Part shown: positions 57,938 to 64,000 of the stretch, one piece after another
How positions within the stretch are numbered: the first letter of the stretch is position 1
Layout: the number at the start of each line of letters is the position of its first letter
Assembly (NCBI GenBank): GCA_949152475.1
Contig: OX424569.1
Location: forward strand, 24,039,950-24,103,949
Source: Terebella lapidaria
Taxonomy: Eukaryota > Annelida > Polychaeta > Terebellida > Terebellidae
Direction of reading: 5' to 3'
DNA: 64,000 nt
Notes under the pieces: model-generated
Told to the model about the DNA's origin: nothing
The model's input: only the letters and a program-made list of their open reading frames with translations
Databases searched by the model: none
Program-made: the position numbers and the translations under genes

Positions 57938-58181
57938 GTGATGTACATTTGTAGATCTAGTAATATATGTAAGCCTTCTAGATCTATTATCAAATTAGAA
58001 TATTCGAATATGCGTACTGGCTGAACGGCCTAGACTAGATCAAGAGTCGACTGAGAATGAACTTTCAGAAAAATTGGATGCGAAGCAAAAAAGTTGGCCT
58101 GTCATTGTGTGTGTGTCACACTCACAGTCACACTGTCACTCAGCTGTCTAGATCTATATCTAGTCTGATCTTATCTAGGTA

Positions 58182-58600
58182 TAGTCGGAGTCATTGGTCT
58201 GTGAGCGGTGGGTTTTCGGCGATTACTCAGTCAATATTTGAGATAATCCGATGAAATTTTGAGAGGTATGTTATCTTATGACCGCCTGACCAAGGATGCA
58301 TTTTCGAGAAGATTGGAGGCAAAGCAAAAAAGTTGGCCTATCTCGGCCATAGTAAAAATCTGGTGAAATCAACCGTGGACCGCCCCCGATCAGCGTAGCA
58401 TTTCTATTGACGTTTTCCTATTTCGTTATATATAGGCCAAATGGGCTAACTTTTCTGTTTACACACCAATCTCTCCGAAAATTTATACCCTATTAGGCGA
58501 GTATAAAATAACACTCCTGCCAAAATTTCATCGAAATATACGAATTATTGATGGAATAATCGTGAAAAAACCACCGCTCACAGATCAGTGACACCCACTA
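58182..58600. mobile_element. Foldback TIR element in intron 1 (419 bp)
   Basis: TAGTCGGAGTCATTGGTCTG at left pairs with CTGATCTG-type inverse at right (...CAGATCAGTGACACCCACTA). Arms continue through GAGCGGTGG, CGATGAAATTTTG and AAAAGTTGGCC / inverse for about 160 bp. TA lies on both sides, suggesting a Tc1/mariner-type target. Confidence 0.7.
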
Positions 58601-58644
58601 TAGGCCCCTAGATGATGAGAATGAGATCCAGCCTGAGCAACGCA

Positions 58645-58697
58645 GAGGGGGAGGGGGGCGCTAGGGGCGGATTTTATTGGAGGGGGGGGGGGGGCGG
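58645..58697 (+). other. G-rich tract with quadruplex potential
   Basis: Successive runs of G (GGGGGAGGGGGGCG, GGGGCGG, then G13 interrupted only by its neighbours) on the plus (sense) strand of intron 1. Four or more G-runs with short loops are present. Confidence 0.5.
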
Positions 58698-58768
58698 ATC
58701 TCAGGCCGGATGAGAAAGTTACCCTATGAAATTGACGAAGTTACCCACCCTATTGATATACCCGTAAT

Positions 58769-59474
58769 AGGGCGTGTAAGTGAGATTTGAAACGTCACGT
58801 TATTTTACGTGATTTGACCTTTCTGGTGACATTTGATTTTCCCGCCAAATTTTTGGGCCAATTCGTAAAATTCTACATATTCGAACTCCTGCAACTTACA
58901 CGGAAATTGTTGGAAAATTATCGCATGTTCGTACTTTGATCATGACCAGTTCCTACGATCGCTAACGATCTAAATATGCATTTTTCATAAGCATTTCATT
59001 CGATTTAAAAGGTATGAAAAACGTATGTTTTTATGTTCCAAGGTCATGACCTTGACGGGAGAAAAAAACTCATTCTCTTGAAACTACGTGACTAGTATCC
59101 AAACCGACGGTGGTGTTTGTGACTATATATGATGTGGCATATGTTCTGTGCACTTTTTGTTATAACATCACAGAAATAATCTTGTTATATTGGAATATGG
59201 AGTCCAAAAACATGCTGTGAAACACAACATAGATCGGGGGCAAATTGACCATGAAAAAATATTCATTCATTATTATAAACATTGGTATGTTGTAGTTCGG
59301 AGCAAATGTAATTAAGAAAAAAATGAATTGTAACAATATTCTTAATAATATTTTTGTATGGTGCTTCTAAAGTCAAGCAAAATCAGCAAAAATGACCACG
59401 TGGCATTGTTTGTCACCACTACGTACCTAAATACGTCATTTTACGACATATATGAAACGAGACTTACAGGCCCT
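58769..59474. mobile_element. TIR element E, copy 2 (706 bp)
   Basis: Same ends as copy 1 (AGGGCGTGTAAGTGAGATTT / GAGACTTACAGGCCCT) and again flanked by AT on both sides. Internal text is largely the same (TTTCCCGCCAAATTTTTGGG, AAGGTCATGACCTTGACGGG). It is located in intron 1 of the E3-like gene, abutting the next TIR element. Confidence 0.85.
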
Positions 59475-59475
59475 A

Positions 59476-60140
59476 TACCGGGATTTTCCCGTAGGCCTAA
59501 TATGGCCCACCCGATGTATGACCCAAAAAATTTTGGTGATGTGATTTTTTCTATAGGGTATTTTCGATGAAAATGTAAACGATTTATTGAACATGGATGT
59601 ATTCCATCAAACATGTGTCAATTTTCACATCATGACACTGTCGCAGGGGCGTCAAAATCACAATGGGGTGACTTTTACGCTTATTGGCTTGAAATAGGGA
59701 CGTCAAAATCTCAATTCAATGTGAGGAGTAACTTGCACCGCAGAATGTTTCAAGTAAAAACATTATTCTAAACTACTATATATGTACAGGTAATGGTATT
59801 ACTTGTATTATAATATTTCGTGTGAACGAAATAATTATGTACCGTAACTGGAATAATTAAAGAGCTTAATGGTATACCAAGGTGTGTATATTTTCATATT
59901 AGAGGCACCGATGCGCAATTTTTATCTATCGGTGAGATTTCTTTTTCTATTGCCTGATGTTCCTCTGATATAGAAATGCATTTCAAAACTAAACATATAT
60001 CCGTCATAATATATTCAGTATTTTGGCGATGTATTGGTGGAAAACGGTTTTTCCGAAAGATAGTTCGGATTTGATTTTTATTCGGTGAGATGCTATTTTC
60101 CGACAGATCGCCCAGGGCCATATTACGGGAAACCCCGGTA
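59476..60140. mobile_element. TIR element I (about 665 bp)
   Basis: TACCGGGATTTTCCCGTA followed by ATATGGCCC at left is inverse to GGGCCATATTACGGGAAACCCCGGTA at right. The interior is AT-rich without coding capacity. Element E copy 2 sits at its left edge, so the left flank is that element rather than unique DNA. Confidence 0.65.
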
Positions 60141-60290
60141 GGATCCCTGCTCAAACCCCTAATAGATCTATGTGGTTCGTTCAGGCCAATTAATAAAAAA
60201 ATCGACACGAAAAACTATGGTTCCGGTGAGGATGAACTGTGAAGTGGAACAAATGGACTTATGAACACAATGCACACTTTCCTCCAACAG

Positions 60291-60446
60291 GAAGCTATTG
60301 AGCGCCTCCGAGCAAGTTTGTCGGAGATGGAGCGTTCATTAGAGGCATCAACAAACATACCGTCGATGTCTTCTGCGTCCACCCAGCAACAAGGTGCACG
60401 TGTCAGTGTCGTGGATGAGCACCGACGACTGTTTTCAAGGGCTCAG
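60291..60446 (+). CDS. E3-like gene, exon 2
   Basis: EAIERLRASLSEMERSLEAS followed by a Ser/Gln-rich linker and VVDEHRRLFSRAQ. The N-terminal part is a short amphipathic helix typical of the family's beginning. Acceptor CTCCAACAG at 60,290; donor CAG|GTAACT. Phase 0 at both ends. The frame is open leftward to an ATG at 60261, which would be the start if exon 1 is wrong. Confidence 0.65.
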
Positions 60447-60842
60447 GTAACTACAGTAGCCTACACTTGATTTATATTTGTATGGATGAAGAATACTCTG
60501 AGAGTTCAACTGAGAAGCAGAGACTGTACAAAAATACTAGTAACTTGGTATTGTCAGACAACATAGTTATGACAGCCATCATTTTCCTGTTCATTACTGT
60601 TCACTCTATGGGAAAAAAATTATACCTGTAATGTATGGTATTTTTATGGATTTATGAGAAAAATTGAGTCGGGTGTTGATCATGAGTTTGACAGTAGCTG
60701 GTGGCATTACCCTAGATTCTACCCCCACATCATTGTCTTGCATTTATAGTGTTTATACATGTATTTTTGTTTTTAGTTATTTTCTGTATACATGTATTAC
60801 TTGAACAGCTGTTGAAAATGAAAACATTTCATTTTACGGCAG

Positions 60843-60888
60843 CGATTCAGCCCGTATGTTCGACCAGCAAATCGTGCAAAGAGGCAAG
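60843..60888 (+). CDS. E3-like gene, exon 3
   Basis: A 46-bp exon, RFSPYVRPANRAKRQ plus one base, between TTTTACGGCAG and GTATGT. It continues the FSRAQ end of exon 2 in phase 0 and leaves phase 1. The basic, Pro-containing peptide resembles the family's short linker before the cysteine block. Too short to be seen as an open frame. Confidence 0.6.
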
Positions 60889-61128
60889 GTATGTATTTCT
60901 CAAAACCGTTTTTGGAATATATTTAACATAGCATTCAATGGGAAGTCATATAGCGATTTGTATGTTGACCTTGGATTTGACACTCTATTACTTCGATGAG
61001 ACATGATATAATTATCAAACTTTTAGAAGTCTCGAAGTCATGTGCATGTAAAAAGTAAACCTTATCGATAATAGAACCATGGCCTAAATTTATGTGCGAC
61101 AACACCAAATGATATTCATTATTCACAG

Positions 61129-61291
61129 GAAGAACAGTGACACGGCTTTTTTGTTGCTTGAGTGAGAGAGACCAAAACCGGGTTCCCAAACTTCCAGAGA
61201 AAAGGCACCTAACGGCGAACGGGTTAGGCGAGAAAAGGGTGGTGCTTCCTTTTGATGGCAATGCTGCTCAGATGAAAGCAGCGCTGCTTAC
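61129..61291 (+). CDS. E3-like gene, exon 4
   Basis: Joined in phase 1 it reads GRTVTRLFCCLSERDQNRVP, then KRHLTANGLGEKRVVLPFDG and NAAQMKAALLT. The GLGEKRVxFPFDG-type block is the clearest family signature in the gene. Acceptor TTATTCACAG. The donor is taken as AC|GTGTGTAT, which leaves phase 2 and yields LLTTFPQL with the next exon; two GT alternatives lie 2 and 4 bp downstream but break the frame. Confidence 0.7.
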
Positions 61292-61480
61292 GTGTGTATT
61301 CAGTCATTTGTGTATATTTCATAATGTACCATACTACCATATTGTCTAAGTTGTAGCCGAACTTTGTTCGGGGGATACAATTATATGCACTGGGTCTGAA
61401 ACCAGGGAGTTAGTAGTGGATAAATTTTACGTATGAGATTAAATTATGGTGGTATTTTATGATGTAAACACTGACAATAG

Positions 61481-61545
61481 GGTGTCGGAACATTGAGGTG
61501 TCGGAACAATGGGGTGTCGGAACAGTGGGGTGTCGGAATATAGGG
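61481..61545 (+). repeat. 16-bp minisatellite, four units
   Basis: GGTGTCGGAA recurs at 61481, 61497, 61513 and 61529 in exact 16-bp steps, in the intron between exons 4 and 5 of the E3-like gene. Confidence 0.85.
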
Positions 61546-61554
61546 TAGACCCCA

Positions 61555-62045
61555 TAATGGGGATGACCTTTGACCTTGACCTTAAATTTTTTCGCTGAGT
61601 CTGCATATCTCAGAGCGAAACGAACATATTTTCTGACTCGTCACCTAGACAAACATGCCTAGGAGGTATTAGGGCCTTGACATTGATTTTTTTTGCTGAG
61701 GTCGGCATTTTTTGTTTTCATCGATATCTCGGAAACCGTGTGTCCTACTAGAGCGAACGGACGTTATTTTCGGACTCTTCGCCCTAGACCAACATGCCTA
61801 GGGGCTATTTATGATGATTCATCCTTGAGGCTTTCATGCATATCTCAGAAACGAAACGGACTTTATTTTCGGACTCGTCACCCCAGACAAACACGCCAAG
61901 TGGGTATTAGAGATGGCCTTCGACCTTGACATTTTTTTTTTCGCTGAGTAGACATATTTCGTCAATATCACGAAAACGGTGGGTCCAAGAGCGAAACAGA
62001 CATTTTTTTTAGACTTGTCACCCTAGACACATTTTTTATTTTCGA
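61555..62045 (-). repeat. Decayed copy of tandem element R2
   Basis: Inverse of the 148-bp units at 21.7-22.4 kb: GACCTTTGACCTTGACCTTA, TATCTCGGAAACCGT, GAGCGAACGGACGTTATTTTC, CCTAGAC-AACATGCCTAGG. About three units, more diverged than the copy at 21.7 kb. Confidence 0.65.
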
Positions 62046-62189
62046 TAATATGTTTGCAGATGCATCACATGATTTATGATTTTTATTCATCTGAGTCTTG
62101 CCAAAGTATTTCATGGACTTATTTTTCACAATGTGTGCACTGTGCAAGGAATAAAATGTACAAAACAAGGCATCATTTTTCTCCAACAG

Positions 62190-62457
62190 TACATTCCCCC
62201 AACTGGCGAACTGTGGGGGTTTTGAAATGATGTCAGTGGCGAGTGGATCGAGGAGTTCCTTAGAGACTGTGAAGTACGGAACATGTTCTACAGGAGAGCT
62301 CGCAGCGTTTGGCACTGGCCGCATCTATCTGCGACCTATACAGCAAGACATACAGCTCACTGAAGTTGAGGAAACATCAAATGTTCAAGAACCCTGCCTT
62401 TGGTGCAATGCTTCAATACAACTGTTTGCCATGCGTGAACATATTGAACGATGTGAG
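62190..62457 (+). CDS. E3-like gene, exon 5 (zinc-knuckle-like motif)
   Basis: Entered in phase 2 after TTTCTCCAACAG, reading TFPQLANCGGFEMM, then a variable segment, IYLRPIQQDIQLTEVEE and EPCLWCNASIQLFAMREHIE followed by RCE. The C-x2-C...H-x3-C spacing suggests a UBZ/C2HC-type zinc site. Donor GAG|GTAATT in phase 0. The exon carries the two C-terminal family landmarks of the N-terminal region. Confidence 0.75.
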
Positions 62458-62657
62458 GTAATTAATGGGTTCAACTAGATAGATTAAAGAAGTATTGTAA
62501 TACACATGTATAGATAAAACCCCGTTCGGATCCAGACAAGATTAGTGTGTTCCCACTACCTTTGGCTGGGGACTAACCCATAGTTCTTATACAAGTTTAA
62601 TTGTGAGAAAATAGCTGTGACATGTAACCAATTTGTGAACGTGTTTGATTTTTCCAG

Positions 62658-62716
62658 AAGTACAAAGAAGCTGGAGAAGAAGCAACAGCGAGCAGTGACA
62701 GTGACTCAGCAACCAG
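62658..62716 (+). CDS. E3-like gene, exon 6
   Basis: KYKEAGEEATASSDSDSAT plus two bases, between TTTTTCCAG and GTACCT. An acidic, serine-rich linker, as expected between the zinc-like motif and later domains. Phase 0 in, phase 2 out. Confidence 0.6.
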
Positions 62717-62784
62717 GTACCTCATTGCTGGTCATTACAGGAAATCATTACTGGTGTAATATATCATTTTTGTTTGATTTTTAA

Positions 62785-63125
62785 GGTAGCAGACCTTAAT
62801 GTAATACCTATTGGCAGGGTGATGTTTCCCTCCGTCCACCGTCCACATTTTTAGCTTTAAAATCTTTCTGACATTTTGCACGAAAATTCCTAGAAGTACA
62901 TGTATCCCCAAAAAACCTTTTTAGGTGGTTTGATAACATTGCCATGGCATTACGTTCGTTGTTGTCGTCGAATGTAATGTCATGGAGGTACATATATTTT
63001 TAACTTTTTAAACTTTCGCATTTTTTTTTCAAAATGGCCACCGTTTTCAACAGAAAAGCGCAATTTTGGACTTTGCCTGCCATTTTCTCGAGAAAACTGT
63101 TCAGACAGTTTTTAGGAATCTCGAC
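62785..63125 (-). repeat. Hairpin-ended repeat R1, diverged copy
   Basis: Contains CCTATTGGCAGGG, TCCGTCCACCGTCC, TTTAGCTTTAAAATCTTTCT, TTGCCATGGCATTACGTTCG and AAAATGGCCACCG, the R1 words in inverted order. It lies in the intron between exons 6 and 7. Confidence 0.5.
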
Positions 63126-63222
63126 CAATTTCGATTAACATTATTTTTGCTAGGGTTTAGGGGGATACACCCACGTGGTCGTCAGCGACCGGAGAGCGTC
63201 TAGTTGCAATAGAGCGTCTGAA

Positions 63223-63582
63223 TTGTGGTTATTCCTTCATGGTAACTACCGCGAAAATTTGTCCCACGAAATTGTTGGGCACAAGCGTCCATCTTACTGT
63301 CGCTTGACGATGCCGCCAATACCGCCGGTTAGAACTGTCCATGTTACCGTCGCTCGACGATGCCGCAACTAACCGGCGATATTGGCAGCATCGTCGAGCG
63401 ACGGTAAGGGAGACACTACTAACCGGTATTGGCGGCATCGTCGAGCGACGGTAACATGGACAGTTCTAACCGGCGCTATTGGCGGCATCGTCGAGCGACG
63501 GTAAGAGCGACGCTCCGTGGGGAAAAAAGATTGGGGGACTGATAAATTTCGTGGAGGTTACCATGAAGGGGTAACCTGAATT
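63223..63582. mobile_element. CpG-rich foldback element
   Basis: CCTTCATGGTAACTACCGCG at left pairs with CGTGGAGGTTACCATGAAGG at right. The interior has several copies, in both orientations, of GGCGGCATCGTCGAGCGACG and TAACATGGACAGTTCTAACC, so the strand can fold into nested hairpins. It is very CpG-rich against AT-rich intron DNA. Confidence 0.7.
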
Positions 63583-63643
63583 GTTTTATCCAACGACATG
63601 TATGTGTGTGCATTCAACAAATGCACATTCTGTATGTTATCAG

Positions 63644-63772
63644 GTCCCTACAACATGATGGACATAATGATGTGGTTGACCTCACAAACTCAGAAATGAA
63701 TGCAGACATCACTGGTTCATCGTCACCCATCCGAGTTGGAATAGTTCGTCTTCGGTCACGCTTGACTAACAG
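63644..63772 (+). CDS. E3-like gene, exon 7
   Basis: Joined in phase 2 it reads RSLQHDGHNDVVDLTNSE, then MNADITGSSSPIRVGIVRLR and SRLTN, with the donor AACAG|GTACAT leaving phase 2. VVDLTNSE resembles a SUMO-interacting-type acidic patch, but that is only a suggestion. No further exon is visible before the window ends. Confidence 0.6.
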
Positions 63773-64000
63773 GTACATACATGTGTATGATTAACATGTA
63801 ATGTCAGAATAAATCATCAAGTTAGTTGCCTTACATAAGGTTATGATCATTACCCTTGCCCCTGCTGGGGATGTTGCTTCCGGGTCTGTCTATCTGTTAC
63901 CCGATGGTTTTCACTAAATTTCCGTACAAAAAAGCCTACTAGTGTATCATCAAATCTCTATCTCTGCCAATTTGGGAAATAGCAAAACTAACAGAATGTA

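Larger units (their letters stand above)
57917..64000 (+). other. 5' part of a 'G2/M phase-specific E3 ubiquitin ligase-like' gene (runs off the right edge)
   Basis: Seven exons can be joined without phase conflict: 57917-57937, 60291-60446, 60843-60888, 61129-61291, 62190-62457, 62658-62716 and 63644-63772. Together they give about 280 residues. The conserved part has a cysteine-containing FCCLSERDQ block, the GLGEKRVVLPFDGNAAQMK block, the YLRPIQQD block, and a CLWCNASIQLFAMREHIERC zinc-knuckle-like motif (C-x2-C...H-x3-C). From memory of the family, this order is found upstream of HECT-like domains in many uncharacterised fish, lancelet and echinoderm proteins. The catalytic domain would be outside the window, so ligase activity is not shown. 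Confidence 0.65.

Noticed and set aside
1-64000. tRNA or rRNA genes
   Set aside because: No convincing internal promoter boxes with a foldable cloverleaf and no rRNA-like conserved tracts were seen by eye; a dedicated covariance search was not possible here.

Overview
This window looks like genomic DNA of a marine invertebrate. Evidence: genes with introns and GT/AG splice sites, moderate AT richness, frequent ACATGTA and TAGGCCTA words, and a very dense load of DNA transposons, LINEs and tandem repeats. A deuterostome such as an echinoderm, hemichordate or lancelet is plausible, but the sequence alone does not settle the phylum. No rRNA, tRNA, CRISPR array or bacterial operon was found.

Only two host genes can be supported. 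On the minus strand (9,992-17,532) there is a complete three-exon SLC10-family gene (bile-acid/P3-like transporter, 524 residues after splicing, all phases consistent). On the plus strand (57,917 to beyond the right edge) there is the 5' part of a gene resembling the N-terminal region of 'G2/M phase-specific E3 ubiquitin ligase-like' invertebrate proteins. Seven phase-compatible exons are visible, and any catalytic domain would lie outside the window.

Layout. 1-2,035: 5' half of a LINE on the minus strand, with an SGNH-esterase ORF1 and an endonuclease ORF2 running off the edge. 2,041-7,965: a decayed Gypsy-like LTR retrotransposon fossil, minus strand. 9,185-9,311: a MITE. 9,992-17,532: the SLC10 gene, whose 5.8 kb second intron holds a 134-bp tandem array rich in AGGTCA half-sites. 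17,876-21,351: a nest of terminal-inverted-repeat transposons (A containing B and C). 21,664-22,770: an element made of 148-bp tandem units. 22,800-56,100: a large domain built from copies of a roughly 5-kb non-coding repeat. One copy is inverted (22.8-28.6 kb). Two more, plus a partial one, run head to tail on the other strand (35.9-56.1 kb). Each copy carries its own later insertions, including MITEs, a CR1/Jockey-like LINE tail, a hAT-like element and a 5.6-kb long-TIR composite that has captured LINE sequence. 57.9-64 kb: the E3-like gene with several foldback elements in its introns.

The main novelty is the repeat architecture. The paralogous 5-kb copies provide several of the empty sites needed to delimit transposon insertions and, in places, their target duplications. 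Apart from the two host genes, the first LINE and the LINE tail at 37.5-38.7 kb, I see no convincing protein-coding sequence. Long open frames elsewhere are fossils or chance.
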